Assembly (NCBI GenBank): GCA_022510565.1
Contig: JAFLTE010000020.1
Span: 1-44,599, forward strand
DNA: 44,599 nt
Origin: Lachnospiraceae bacterium
Lineage (GTDB): Bacteria > Bacillota > Clostridia > Lachnospirales > Lachnospiraceae
Direction of reading: 5' to 3'
Shown piece by piece: positions 18,222 to 25,967 of the stretch. Position numbers and translations under genes: made by a program. The first letter of the stretch is position 1. Each line of letters starts with the position of its first letter. Under the pieces are notes generated by a model. It was not told the origin of the DNA. It ran no database searches and saw only the letters and a list, made by a program, of their open reading frames with translations.

Positions 18222-18827
18222 CTATCTCTTATAGGAAATCTGCTTCATCATATCGAGGTAGGACACGGTCTCCTCATAGAGCATTTCCGGGTGGAAAGAA
18301 TCGTCACCGAAACGTGCACACATCAGACCAGTAATGGTGTAATCCAACATTGCATCCAGTTTCTCAAAGGATACATTGTCTGCCAGAAGAGATTGGTCCG
18401 CCTGCTCCTTTAAACCGGCGTACACCTCCCGTATAACACCGCGCTGCCCTTCTATTGCGACAAGCGCCTCGCTTACATTCTCTGTAGCGCAGCGGTCAAG
18501 GAACTGCTGCATATAGGGATAGTTTTTGAGAACCTGCATCTTGGCAAACTCCATCTGCTTCCTGATCTCAAAATAATCCTTCACGGAGGAAGAGACTCCT
18601 GTGGTCAATTCCAATTTCATAAAGCGGACACTGTAGTCGTGCAAAAAGGTATACAGACCCAATTTGCTTCCAAAGTAGTGGAACAAAAGTCCTTTGCTGA
18701 TACCTGCCTCAGACACGATATCATCGGTGCTTGCGTGTTTGTATCCGTTTTGCGCGAACACCTTCAAAGCCGCGTTGATCATTCGGTCCTGCTTTTCTTT
18801 TTTCAAATCAAAAAATTTCTCGTTCAT
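18222..18827 (-). CDS. TetR family transcriptional regulator
   Basis: This regulator of about 201 residues has an N-terminal TetR helix-turn-helix (KQDRMINAALKVFAQNGYKHASTDDI split by the turn, then AGISKGLLFHYFGSKLGLY). The C-terminal ligand domain is helical and unrecognised. It is the first gene of the operon with the two ABC exporter genes, so I infer it represses the operon and is released by an exported compound. ATG at 18827 or 18833 is preferred because GGAATGGA precedes them. The most upstream ATG (18848) lies inside the probable -10 region and has no RBS. A palindromic candidate operator sits immediately upstream. Confidence 0.88.
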   Translation of the reverse strand: MNEKFFDLKKEKQDRMINAALKVFAQNGYKHASTDDIVSEAGISKGLLFHYFGSKLGLYTFLHDYSVRFMKLELTTGVSSSVKDYFEIRKQMEFAKMQVLKNYPYMQQFLDRCATENVSEALVAIEGQRGVIREVYAGLKEQADQSLLADNVSFEKLDAMLDYTITGLMCARFGDDSFHPEMLYEETVSYLDMMKQISYKR

Positions 18828-18845
18828 TTTCATTCCATTCCATTG

Positions 18846-18864
18846 CATATATAACGTATATATG
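18846..18864. promoter_or_regulatory. candidate TetR operator overlapping the operon promoter
   Basis: CATATATA and TATATATG form a perfect 8-bp inverted repeat around ACG. On the minus strand it overlaps the likely -10 (TATATA/TATATG), with a TTGATA -35-like hexamer 15-17 bases further upstream. This is the usual place for autorepression by a TetR protein. Confidence 0.6.
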
Positions 18865-19024
18865 TTCTTATCAAAATCGTGTATATTGACTTTGCGAGTC
18901 GAATTTTAATATAGCACAAAAAAAAGGTTGATTCAATGTCTGGGGAAAAACTAGTTTCAAAAAAATTTTTGAACACAAGATATTGTGTATCTTATCGCGC
19001 CGGCGAAAAAAACAAATTTTTTTG

Positions 19025-19053
19025 TACATATTCCCTTTTCATTTTGGTAAAAT
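19025..19053 (+). promoter_or_regulatory. candidate promoter of the acidic membrane protein gene
   Basis: An extended -10 TGGTAAAAT (TAAAAT at 19048-19053) has a weak -35 (TACATA at 19025). Upstream, ACACAA-GATA-TTGTGT (18974-18989) is an inverted repeat that could be an operator. Confidence 0.4.
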
Positions 19054-19101
19054 AGTATTAGTATATTGATAGTAGAAAGAGACGGTGAAAGGAGAACTCT
19101 C

Positions 19102-19485
19102 ATGGCAAAAAAATTCGGTAAATTTTTAATGGTAACAGCAGCTATCGGAGCCGTTGCTGCAGGTGCATATTATTATTTGCAGAGCAAGGATCGCTTTGTG
19201 GATGATGATTTCGACGACGACGATGATTTCGATAATTTTGACGACGATTGGGAAGATGACGAAGCGGAGAAAGACAGCGATCGAAATTATGTCGATTTAG
19301 ACTTAGATAAGGCGGAAGATTTTAAGGAAGGTATTGAGGCGGCGAAGGCGGAAGCAACAGATAAGGTAGTAGGCGCTGCAAAAGAGACTGCCGAGAAAGT
19401 GAAAAAAGAAGCGGACAAAGCCGAAGTAAAAGTAGAAGAGTTCTTCGATGATGATGACGGCGACAGCTCTATGGACGCTATGTAA
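19102..19485 (+). CDS. small acidic single-pass membrane protein
   Basis: This 127-residue protein has a short basic N-terminus, one hydrophobic helix at about 9-26 (FLMVTAAIGAVAAGAYYY), then a long Asp/Glu-rich stretch (about 34-62), an Ala/Lys/Glu helical segment with LEA-like periodicity (about 85-115), and an acidic end. I do not recognise a defined family. The layout resembles YtxH-like or LEA-like surface-anchored helical proteins. The N-terminal basic residues predict a cytosolic N-end and an outside acidic tail, or the reverse if cleaved. ATG at 19102 was chosen because AAAGGAG at 19088-19094 precedes it. A hairpin terminator follows at 19539. Base use is normal for the window. Confidence 0.75.
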   Translation: MAKKFGKFLMVTAAIGAVAAGAYYYLQSKDRFVDDDFDDDDDFDNFDDDWEDDEAEKDSDRNYVDLDLDKAEDFKEGIEAAKAEATDKVVGAAKETAEKVKKEADKAEVKVEEFFDDDDGDSSMDAM

Positions 19486-19538
19486 GCTGCAGAACAGTCT
19501 GTGAACATATTACTGCACAGATATTTTATCACATATTA

Positions 19539-19569
19539 AAAGGACACCGGTACGCAGCCGATGTCCTTT
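19539..19569. terminator. bidirectional intrinsic terminator
   Basis: AAAGGACA and TGTCCTTT pair (8 bp) with an inner CGG/CCG extension. T-rich sequence lies on both sides. It separates the acidic protein gene from the convergent DUF6062 gene and could serve both. Confidence 0.7.
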
Positions 19570-19572
19570 ACT

Positions 19573-20334
19573 TTATTTATTCATCTTGTACGGCTGGTCT
19601 GCGGGATAGCCGCCTTTTAACTTCTGCATACCGCGCTGAATGGCATCTTTGGAGTTCTTCCAGTCGGCATCCTTGTTGCGGTAGTCGAATTTCTCCACCA
19701 TCCAAGCTACATCCTCGGACAGACGCTCCATATTCCGTTCCATTAACGGGAATACCATCTCGTAAAACTCTGCTTTTTCCTTATCGCTCAGACGGTTATC
19801 GGAGGCTTCACACAAATCGCCGAAGTGGTGCAGGCAGAATCCCTTACTGTTTTTTACTTTATCGCGGAATTCCTGATCGCGCTTGTACATTACGAAGAAG
19901 GTATCCAGATAGCGCTCGTATGTATCGGCGTAGCGATTACATATATAGCAGGATTTTTCTTTTTCTTCCACCCATATGCCGATAGGATTTTGACGCTCGG
20001 TCTGTTTCCTGAACTTATCCTTTAAGGATATTTTGGCAGGTTTATAGCCCTTAAACTGCTGTTGCATTTCATTGATAATCCGCATATAGTGAGTCTTTAG
20101 AATCCATGCATTGCCCAGCGTATTGCCGTAGTCGAACATTTTCTTGAAATGGCTGCGGCAGAAGCCTGCCCGATCGGTCTGCTCGCGGATGTCACTCTCC
20201 ATATAGGAGGAGCCTGAGCCCAACACGAAATCGATAATGTCCTGTTCCACGTTTCGCTCGATAAAGCAGAACGGGCATTCATCGTTAGCGTTTATAGCAT
20301 CGTTTAGCGGAATTGTGTATAATTGTTCTTTCAT
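19573..20334 (-). CDS. DUF6062 family protein, Cys-rich
   Basis: This 253-residue protein without membrane segments has four conserved-looking Cys/His clusters: CPFC (about 21-24), CRSHF (about 59-63), CYICNR (about 130-135) and CLHHF (about 167-171). The repeated pattern of a CxxC pair followed later by Cys plus His suggests two metal-binding repeats. I place it in DUF6062, a family of Lachnospiraceae and relatives with no known function. The start is preceded by AAGGGAAGG on the minus strand. It is divergent from the HAD gene at 20535. Confidence 0.65.
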   Translation of the reverse strand: MKEQLYTIPLNDAINANDECPFCFIERNVEQDIIDFVLGSGSSYMESDIREQTDRAGFCRSHFKKMFDYGNTLGNAWILKTHYMRIINEMQQQFKGYKPAKISLKDKFRKQTERQNPIGIWVEEKEKSCYICNRYADTYERYLDTFFVMYKRDQEFRDKVKNSKGFCLHHFGDLCEASDNRLSDKEKAEFYEMVFPLMERNMERLSEDVAWMVEKFDYRNKDADWKNSKDAIQRGMQKLKGGYPADQPYKMNK

Positions 20335-20480
20335 GGGTAACCTTCCCTTTCGTAATATATTGCTGATTTAAGCGGCATTGTATAATGTTATTTTACAACA
20401 TTTCACAGTTTAGGTAAACAGCGAACTATTGTATTCATACGGTTTTCTGTCAAGCATTTTGGGTTATGTATAAAATAACC

Positions 20481-20509
20481 TTGCGCAGTATTACCGGATA
20501 TGCTATATT
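20481..20509 (+). promoter_or_regulatory. promoter for the HAD phosphatase gene
   Basis: TTGCGC (20481-20486), a 17-base spacer and TATATT (20504-20509). The RBS GAAAGGAG follows just before the ATG. Confidence 0.5.
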
Positions 20510-20534
20510 AAAGGCGCTTTGAAAGGAGAGAATC

Positions 20535-21374
20535 ATGGAAGCAAAGATACCCGCAGTCAATCAGGACCAAAATGACATATTATCGGAAGTAAAATGTTTT
20601 GCGCTGGATATGGACGGAACTATTTATCTGGGAGAACAGTGGATTGACGGAGCACTTCAATTTCTGCATCGAATTGAGGAAACGGGAAGAAGCTACGTCT
20701 TTGTGACCAACAATTCTTCTAAAAACGCGGCTGTTTATGTGGACAAGCTTCGGCGTATGGGTCTTGACGTGGGAGAAGAAAAAATTGTCACATCGGGACA
20801 GGCGACTATCTGTTATTTACAGCGCCATTTTGCGGGTGCTAAAGTGTTCCTTTTAGGTAATCCTATGCTGCAGGAAGAGTTTGAGCAAGCCGGGATTATA
20901 TTGGTGGAGGAGCATCCCGATGTGGTTGTGACGGCTTTTGATACTTCGCTGGACTATCGCAAGATGTGCCTGGTATGTGACCATGTCAGGGCAGGGCTCC
21001 CTTATCTGGCAACCCATCCCGACTATAATTGCCCTACGGAGAGCGGCTTTATTCCCGATGCGGGCGCTATCCATGCGTTTATCCATGCATCGGCATTTCG
21101 TTACCCGGACAGAATTATTGGTAAGCCCAATGGGGATATAATCGATTATCTGTGTACCAGAGTGAATTCGAAAAGGGAAGAAATCGCCATGGTAGGAGAC
21201 CGCCTCTATACGGATATTGCTGCCGGTAGAAACAACGGGCTGAAAAGCATACTTGTCCTGAGTGGTGAAGCAACTCTGGAAGATGTGTGTGCTTCCGAAG
21301 TGCAGCCTCATTTGATTTTTAATTCCGTCAAGGAGTTGGCAGAGATACTCTGTCCATATACTTGGAGTCGTTGA
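20535..21374 (+). CDS. HAD-IIA family phosphatase (NagD/4-nitrophenylphosphatase-like)
   Basis: This 279-residue cytosolic hydrolase has the HAD nucleophile motif ALDMDGTIYLG (Asp25 and Asp27), motif II in VFVTNNSSKN, the conserved Lys in GKPNGDII, and motif IV in MVGDRLYTDIAAGRNNG. The cap is of the C2 type, between motifs II and III, as in NagD, AraL and phosphoglycolate phosphatases. It removes phosphate from small sugar or nucleotide metabolites, and the true substrate cannot be read from sequence. It appears to be monocistronic with its own promoter. The N-terminal 18 residues before the domain are slightly longer than usual. Confidence 0.85.
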   Translation: MEAKIPAVNQDQNDILSEVKCFALDMDGTIYLGEQWIDGALQFLHRIEETGRSYVFVTNNSSKNAAVYVDKLRRMGLDVGEEKIVTSGQATICYLQRHFAGAKVFLLGNPMLQEEFEQAGIILVEEHPDVVVTAFDTSLDYRKMCLVCDHVRAGLPYLATHPDYNCPTESGFIPDAGAIHAFIHASAFRYPDRIIGKPNGDIIDYLCTRVNSKREEIAMVGDRLYTDIAAGRNNGLKSILVLSGEATLEDVCASEVQPHLIFNSVKELAEILCPYTWSR

Positions 21375-21487
21375 CATTGTATAAAGTAGGCTGTCAGTCT
21401 ATTTCAATAGGGTTAGCAGCTTTTGTATATTTTCCATAAAGAGATAGCTGTTTTTCTGTGAAAAACGGCAAAGATATAAATACATTA

Positions 21488-21516
21488 TTGTCAAAAATAT
21501 AATATGGTCATATACT
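21488..21516 (+). promoter_or_regulatory. malQ promoter
   Basis: TTGTCA (21488-21493), an exact 17-base spacer and TATACT (21511-21516), about 65 bases before the malQ ATG. This is a good sigma-A type promoter. Confidence 0.65.
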
Positions 21517-21530
21517 TGTACCAAGACTAT

Positions 21531-21552
21531 TGGAAACGTTACCGATAACGGT
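21531..21552. promoter_or_regulatory. cre/LacI-type operator downstream of the malQ promoter
   Basis: TGGAAACGTTACCG fits the catabolite-responsive element pattern with central CG. The overlapping GTTACC/GATAAC/GGTACC half sites resemble LacI-family operators. It lies just after the likely transcription start, where repressor binding blocks elongation. The LacI-type regulator at 23138 or CcpA are the likely binders. Confidence 0.55.
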
Positions 21553-21580
21553 ACCAAAATTGTGAAAGGATTTAAATATT

Positions 21581-23062
21581 ATGAGAAAAAGTGGGATTTT
21601 GCTGCCTGTATCCAGTATTCCGTCCAAATATGGGATAGGTACTTTTTCTAAACAGGCATATGAATTTATTGATTCTTTAGAGAAAGCAGGACAGTCTTAC
21701 TGGCAGATTTTGCCGCTGGGACCGACCGGATACGGAGATTCTCCCTATCAGTCATTTTCCACCTTTGCAGGGAATCCTTATTACATAGATTTGGAAGCAC
21801 TTATTGAAACCGGATATCTTACCGAGGCAGACTGTACAAAGTGTGATTTCGGAGATAACGATGAGTATGTGGATTACGAGAAGATTTATCTTTCCAGATT
21901 TAAGGTGTTAAAGATTGCTTTTCGTAACAGCCACATTGAAAAAGATGTGGATTATCAGACTTTCGTAAAAAATAATAGCTATTGGCTGGATGATTATGCA
22001 CTTTATATGGCAGTGAAAAATTCATTCGATGGTGTAAGCTGGAGTGAGTGGGATGAAGATATCAAGCTGCGCAAGCCGGCGGCGATGAAACATTATCGTG
22101 AGAAATATGCGGAGGACGTCGCATTTTATAAATTCCAGCAATATTTATTTGCGAAACAGTGGTTTGCACTGAAAGAGTATGCAAACAGAAAGAAGATACA
22201 AATCATTGGTGATATTCCCATTTACGTGGCGTTTGACAGTGCAGACACATGGGCGAATCCGGAACTGTTTCAATTGGATGATACATTGACTCCGGTGGCA
22301 GTGGCGGGATGTCCCCCGGACGCTTTCTCCGCAACAGGACAATTGTGGGGTAATCCTCTGTACCGCTGGGATTACCATAAGAAGACAGGTTATGCATGGT
22401 GGATGAAGCGCATCGCATATTGCTATGAACTTTATGATGTTGTGCGCATAGATCATTTCCGTGGGTTTGATGAGTATTATTCCATTCCTTACGGTGACCC
22501 CACGGCAGAGTACGGACATTGGGAAAAAGGCCCCGGATATGATATTTTTAAGACGATGAAGGCGCAGCTGGGCAATAAACCCGTAATTGCAGAGGATCTC
22601 GGATTCTTGACCAAGTCAGTCATCAATTTGGTTAAGAAGACAGGATATCCGGGTATGAAAATCTTGCAGTTTGCGTTTGACCCTAGGGAGGAAAGTGATT
22701 ATCTGCCTCATAATTATACGGCCAACAGTATTGTTTATACGGGAACCCATGATAATGACACAACTATTGGCTGGTATAGTCAACTGAGCCGCAGAGATAA
22801 GAAGTTCGCGAAAACATATTTGAATTTCCGAGGTAAAAAAGATATACAGTGGGAATTTATCAGAGCAGCGATGGCGAGTGTATCTGACACGTGTGTCATT
22901 CCTATGCAGGATTATCTGGGACTGGGTGCGGAGGCGAGAATCAACATTCCTTCCACATTGGGAATTAACTGGAAGTGGCGGATGCTCGACGGGGCGTTTA
23001 CGGACGAACTGGCACAACGCATTTATGAGATGACGAAGTTGTACGGCAGGATATGCAAGTAG
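21581..23062 (+). CDS. malQ: 4-alpha-glucanotransferase (amylomaltase)
   Basis: This GH77 enzyme transfers 1,4-alpha-glucan chains and is used in the cytosol to process maltodextrin or glycogen. The 493-residue length is typical of the short amylomaltase form. Family signatures are RKSGILLPVSSIPSKYGIG at the N-terminus, WQILPLGPTGYGDSPYQSFS, the nucleophile Asp in VVRIDHFRGF, the acid/base Glu in IAEDLG, and the stabiliser Asp in TGTHDNDT. It has its own promoter with a LacI/cre-type operator. A LacI-family regulator follows 75 bases later and probably regulates it. AAAGGA precedes the ATG. Confidence 0.95.
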   Translation: MRKSGILLPVSSIPSKYGIGTFSKQAYEFIDSLEKAGQSYWQILPLGPTGYGDSPYQSFSTFAGNPYYIDLEALIETGYLTEADCTKCDFGDNDEYVDYEKIYLSRFKVLKIAFRNSHIEKDVDYQTFVKNNSYWLDDYALYMAVKNSFDGVSWSEWDEDIKLRKPAAMKHYREKYAEDVAFYKFQQYLFAKQWFALKEYANRKKIQIIGDIPIYVAFDSADTWANPELFQLDDTLTPVAVAGCPPDAFSATGQLWGNPLYRWDYHKKTGYAWWMKRIAYCYELYDVVRIDHFRGFDEYYSIPYGDPTAEYGHWEKGPGYDIFKTMKAQLGNKPVIAEDLGFLTKSVINLVKKTGYPGMKILQFAFDPREESDYLPHNYTANSIVYTGTHDNDTTIGWYSQLSRRDKKFAKTYLNFRGKKDIQWEFIRAAMASVSDTCVIPMQDYLGLGAEARINIPSTLGINWKWRMLDGAFTDELAQRIYEMTKLYGRICK

Positions 23063-23084
23063 AATATAGAAATATGGTGAGAGG

Positions 23085-23116
23085 CGCTGACAGTCTTACG
23101 ATAGTAGCTGTCAGCG
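23085..23116. other. 9-bp hairpin between malQ and the LacI-type gene
   Basis: CGCTGACAG and CTGTCAGCG pair around a 14-base loop. There is no T-run after it (AT-rich TATATATTATA), so it could be a weak terminator, attenuator or mRNA-stability stem. Confidence 0.5.
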
Positions 23117-23137
23117 TATATATTATAGGAAGCAGAC

Positions 23138-24172
23138 ATGGCGGAAATTACAATCAAAGATATCGCAAAACAGTGCGGAGTAGGAGTCAGTACGGTATCG
23201 CGGGCGATTAATAATCATCCGGATATTAATCCTTCTACACGCAAGATGATTATGCAGGTCATAGAGGAGACCGGATTTATTCCCAATAACAGTGCAAGAA
23301 ATCTGAAGCGTACGGACGCGAAATGTATTGCCGTACTTGTGAAGGGTATTACCAATCCCTTTTTCAGCAGTATGATTCAGATTATTGAAGAAGAGACGCA
23401 GCGAAACAGATATGCTCTGGTCCTGCGCCATGTAGAAGCACACGAAGATGAAGTGGATGTGGCATTGGAGCTGGAGAAGGAGAAAAGACTTCGCGGCATT
23501 GTCTTTCTGGGAGGACGATTCAATCATTCGGAAGAAAAAATTAATAAGCTGAAAGTTCCTATTGTATTCAGTACAATCGGCGTCGATATTTCCGATTGGA
23601 TTGGCAAAGTCAGATTTTCCAGCATTGCGGTAGACGACCGCCTGGAAAGCCGTAAAATGACAGAATACCTGCTTAATTTAGGTCATGAGAAAATTGCCTT
23701 TATCACAGAGGGACCGGAGGAAGCGATTGGGCGGAAACGTATTGAAGGTTACAAGGAAGCATTTATAAGTCGTGGTGTACCCGTAAAGGAAGAGCTGATA
23801 TGCTATGTACAGGATGAGATTGACCATTTTTCCATGGAAAATGGTTATTTGACGACTAAAAAACTTCTTGAATCGGGAGAGCAGGTGACGGCTGTCTACG
23901 CCGCATCGGATTCTCTGGCAATCGGCGTATGTCGAGCAGTTTTGGAAGCAGGTAAGCGCATTCCCGAAGATATTTCCGTAGCGGGTTATGACGGAATCGA
24001 AATGGGAGAATATTATAATCCGAAGCTGACGACGATTAAGCAGCCGGTAGAGGAGATGGCGAAGAAAACCATCGGACTGCTTCTGGATGTGATAGCGGGC
24101 AGTCAGGAACATCAGCAGATTATACTTCCCGCAGAATTAGTGGAGAGAGAGTCCACCGCGAGATATACTTAG
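23138..24172 (+). CDS. LacI family transcriptional regulator
   Basis: This 344-residue regulator has an N-terminal LacI helix-turn-helix and hinge (ITIKDIAKQCGVGVSTVSRAIN, split before NNHPDINPSTR, then NNSARNLKR). A periplasmic-binding-protein-like sugar domain follows (GITNPFFSSMIQ, AVYAASDSLAIGV, VAGYDGIEMGEYYNPKLTTIKQP). It lies directly after malQ, so a role in maltodextrin or alpha-glucan control is likely. The malQ promoter carries a matching operator type. Its 3' end overlaps the convergent CYTH gene by 36 bases. The RBS upstream is AGGAAG. The effector is unknown. Confidence 0.92.
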   Translation: MAEITIKDIAKQCGVGVSTVSRAINNHPDINPSTRKMIMQVIEETGFIPNNSARNLKRTDAKCIAVLVKGITNPFFSSMIQIIEEETQRNRYALVLRHVEAHEDEVDVALELEKEKRLRGIVFLGGRFNHSEEKINKLKVPIVFSTIGVDISDWIGKVRFSSIAVDDRLESRKMTEYLLNLGHEKIAFITEGPEEAIGRKRIEGYKEAFISRGVPVKEELICYVQDEIDHFSMENGYLTTKKLLESGEQVTAVYAASDSLAIGVCRAVLEAGKRIPEDISVAGYDGIEMGEYYNPKLTTIKQPVEEMAKKTIGLLLDVIAGSQEHQQIILPAELVERESTARYT

Positions 24173-24643
24173 GTTTGAATTATGGTATGCCGGGTCATGT
24201 GTTACATCTTGAGCAAACCAGTCAAGAGGCATGAAGGCGTTAGCCATCTCCTCGGAAGGAAATTCCACCTCAGCGATGACCAAGGGTGCAAAAGGGGCAT
24301 CAAATATATCCAGTTCCACACATAGACCGGACTGGTCAATGTTCTTAAAATTATCTGACGTAAATGTCGGTTCTGTAATCGGTATGACATAGCGTTTCTT
24401 GGAAATTACGTTGCCGTCGGCCTTTTCCCGCAGATGATAATAGGAAGTCTCATTTAGCGGGAGATTGTATTCTTCCCTCGCAAGAAGACCCTTTCCTTTA
24501 TAGGTCATATAGTACTCATCGTCCTGTCTGCGTACCCTGACAACCGGATCGGTATTTAAATATGCCTGTTCAATTATGTGGCATGGATATTTCTCTAAAT
24601 CTTTGGGTAATTCTTTCACTGTAAATTTGCGTTCGATTTCCAT
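24137..24643 (-). CDS. CYTH domain protein (triphosphate tunnel metalloenzyme family)
   Basis: This 168-residue protein begins with the CYTH ExExK signature MEIERKF. It keeps alternating charged beta strands typical of the tunnel fold (VVRVRRQDDEYYMTYKGKG, KKRYVIP, CVELDIF, VIAEVEFPSEE). The family cleaves inorganic tripolyphosphate or thiamine triphosphate, or acts as adenylate cyclase. Small bacterial forms of this length are usually tripolyphosphatases, and the substrate here is not determined. The 3' end overlaps the convergent LacI-family gene by 36 bases, so the two genes share coding DNA. Transcription is on the minus strand from about 24650. Confidence 0.88.
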   Translation of the reverse strand: MEIERKFTVKELPKDLEKYPCHIIEQAYLNTDPVVRVRRQDDEYYMTYKGKGLLAREEYNLPLNETSYYHLREKADGNVISKKRYVIPITEPTFTSDNFKNIDQSGLCVELDIFDAPFAPLVIAEVEFPSEEMANAFMPLDWFAQDVTHDPAYHNSNLSISRGGLSLH

Positions 24644-24722
24644 GGCGGCTCCTATCGGTGAAGACGTAAAGTATTATCGTATTTTAAGACTTCACACCTT
24701 AGTTTCATAGTTACTTATAGAG

Positions 24723-24884
24723 TTAGCTTTCTAAGCCATCAATTACTCGTTGCAGGTCACGTTCAAGTTTTCTTTCAAGTTGCGCATAATCCTTGTTTCG
24801 AAGCAGTTCTAATTCATCTTCAATTCGGATTCGTTCTTTTCGCAGTTCATCTTTAAATTGAATATCGGTTGGCATCTCAATCAT
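24723..24884 (-). CDS. small charged helical protein, unknown
   Basis: This 53-residue open frame is preceded by a good RBS (GGGAGG about 8 bases before the ATG at 24884 on the minus strand). The product is rich in Glu, Arg, Lys and Leu with heptad-like spacing (DELRKERIRIEDELELLR, then LERKLERDLQRVI), consistent with a small coiled coil. I do not recognise a family. The more upstream ATG at 24908 lies before the RBS and is unlikely. Support is the RBS and the coherent amphipathic pattern. Confidence 0.55.
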   Translation of the reverse strand: MIEMPTDIQFKDELRKERIRIEDELELLRNKDYAQLERKLERDLQRVIDGLES

Positions 24885-24985
24885 CCTTTCACCCTCCCTT
24901 ATACACATTATTATAAAGGGATTTCATGGCGGTGTAAAGTCTTATTCATTTGTCAAGGTGAGACAAAATGTACGATAAACCGTCA

Positions 24986-25047
24986 GTTTGGAATTCTCGG
25001 CGAAATGCCGCATCGGATATGGCTTGAACCGGCCACATAGACCAAAC
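24986..25047. repeat. structured intergenic element, possible dispersed repeat
   Basis: The gap between 24885 and 25168 has no gene I can support. Within it GTTTGG/CCAAAC close a 62-base element holding CGGC-GAAAT-GCCG. On the minus strand it contains GGTTCAAGCC, which looks like a tRNA T-arm, but no cloverleaf can be drawn. It may be a mobile-element remnant or family repeat. Confidence 0.3.
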
Positions 25048-25106
25048 ACTAGCGATGTACAAGTAAGATAGCATAGAGAATTTAAATCTGTCAAGAATAA
25101 AATGGC

Positions 25107-25135
25107 TTTCATACCTAAACTTCCGGTGATATAAT
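25107..25135 (+). promoter_or_regulatory. promoter for the DJ-1/PfpI gene
   Basis: TTTCAT (25107-25112), a 17-base spacer and TATAAT (25130-25135), 34 bases before the ATG at 25169. Confidence 0.55.
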
Positions 25136-25168
25136 AAACGCAGACAGTATTTCAGAATGGAGGTAATT

Positions 25169-25717
25169 ATGAGCAAAGCAGCAGTTTTTTTCGGAACGGG
25201 ATATGAGGAGATTGAGGCGTTGGCGGTGGTCGACATTCTGCGAAGAGCAGGTGTGGACACGCCCATGGTGTCCATTACGGGCGAGCGGAGCGTAACCGGT
25301 TCGCACGATATTAAGGTAGAGATGGACGCAGTGCTTGATGAAGTAAATTTTGATGAATTGGACTTAATTGTTCTTCCGGGCGGCGGGCTGGGTACGCAGA
25401 ATCTGGAGGCTTGTGAGCCGCTGATAGCGCAGGTAGATGCTTTTGTGGCAAAGAATAAACTCGTTGCAGCAATCTGCGCGGCGCCCAGTATTCTGGGACA
25501 CAGAGGAATCTTAAAAGGTAAGAAAGCGTGCTCTTATCCTACGTTTGAGAGTCATCTGGAAGGTGCGGAAGTATTGCAGCAGCCGGCCGTAATCGACGGT
25601 AATATCATTACGGGGCGCGGTATGGGCGCAGCGGTTCCTTTCGGACTTGCTGTTTTAGAGAAACTGCAGGGTAGGGAAGCGGCGCAGAAAATGGCGGAGA
25701 CAATTGTGTATCAATAA
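25169..25717 (+). CDS. DJ-1/PfpI family protein (YajL/ThiJ-like)
   Basis: This 182-residue cytosolic protein of the DJ-1 superfamily has a conserved Glu at about residue 15 in GYEEIEA and the nucleophile-elbow Cys at about 103 in AAICAAPSILG, with GGGLGTQNL upstream and TGRGMGAAVPFGLA near the end. The family includes glyoxalase III or deglycase-type stress proteins, and clostridial members are often annotated 4-methyl-5-(beta-hydroxyethyl)thiazole monophosphate biosynthesis without proof. I chose the ATG at 25169 because GGAGG at 25158-25162 fits it. The ATG at 25157 is part of that RBS region. It is monocistronic with its own promoter. Confidence 0.88.
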   Translation: MSKAAVFFGTGYEEIEALAVVDILRRAGVDTPMVSITGERSVTGSHDIKVEMDAVLDEVNFDELDLIVLPGGGLGTQNLEACEPLIAQVDAFVAKNKLVAAICAAPSILGHRGILKGKKACSYPTFESHLEGAEVLQQPAVIDGNIITGRGMGAAVPFGLAVLEKLQGREAAQKMAETIVYQ

Positions 25718-25828
25718 AATTGGTTAAACTTACCATAATATTTTCATTTTATCCGAACATACTAACATCAAGATAAGCGATATAGTGAACGCTTTCGCAG
25801 ATTACAGGACTCGGTTACGAATCGCTGC

Positions 25829-25897
25829 ACCGACAAGACAGTGTCTTGACGGTACAGAAAACACTTCTGGGATAAGCGTATAACAATAGCGCTTATC
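25829..25897 (+). other. three consecutive hairpins upstream of the spore protein gene
   Basis: Stem 1 (25829-25853) pairs ACCG/CGGT and CAAGACA/TGTCTTG with an A-A mismatch. Stem 2 (25855-25869) pairs CAGAA/TTCTG. Stem 3 (25871-25897) pairs GATAAGCG/CGCTTATC with an 11-base loop. The first could end the DJ-1 transcript but no U-tract is present. Together they look like a structured leader RNA. I cannot match it to a known riboswitch. Confidence 0.5.
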
Positions 25898-25920
25898 TCA
25901 AATATAGATAACAGAATGAA

Positions 25921-25938
25921 GATTCATGCAAATGAATC
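25921..25938. other. inverted repeat next to the spore protein RBS
   Basis: GATTCAT and ATGAATC (7 bp) flank GCAA, 17 bases before GGAGGTG. It could be a leader stem or a binding site near a sporulation promoter. Confidence 0.4.
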
Positions 25939-25967
25939 CATTCAAATGTATTTCGGAGGTGAAAGAA

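Noticed and set aside
24986..25047. tRNA gene on the minus strand
   Set aside because: A T-arm-like GGTTCAAGCC exists but no acceptor, D-arm or anticodon arm of proper lengths can be drawn.
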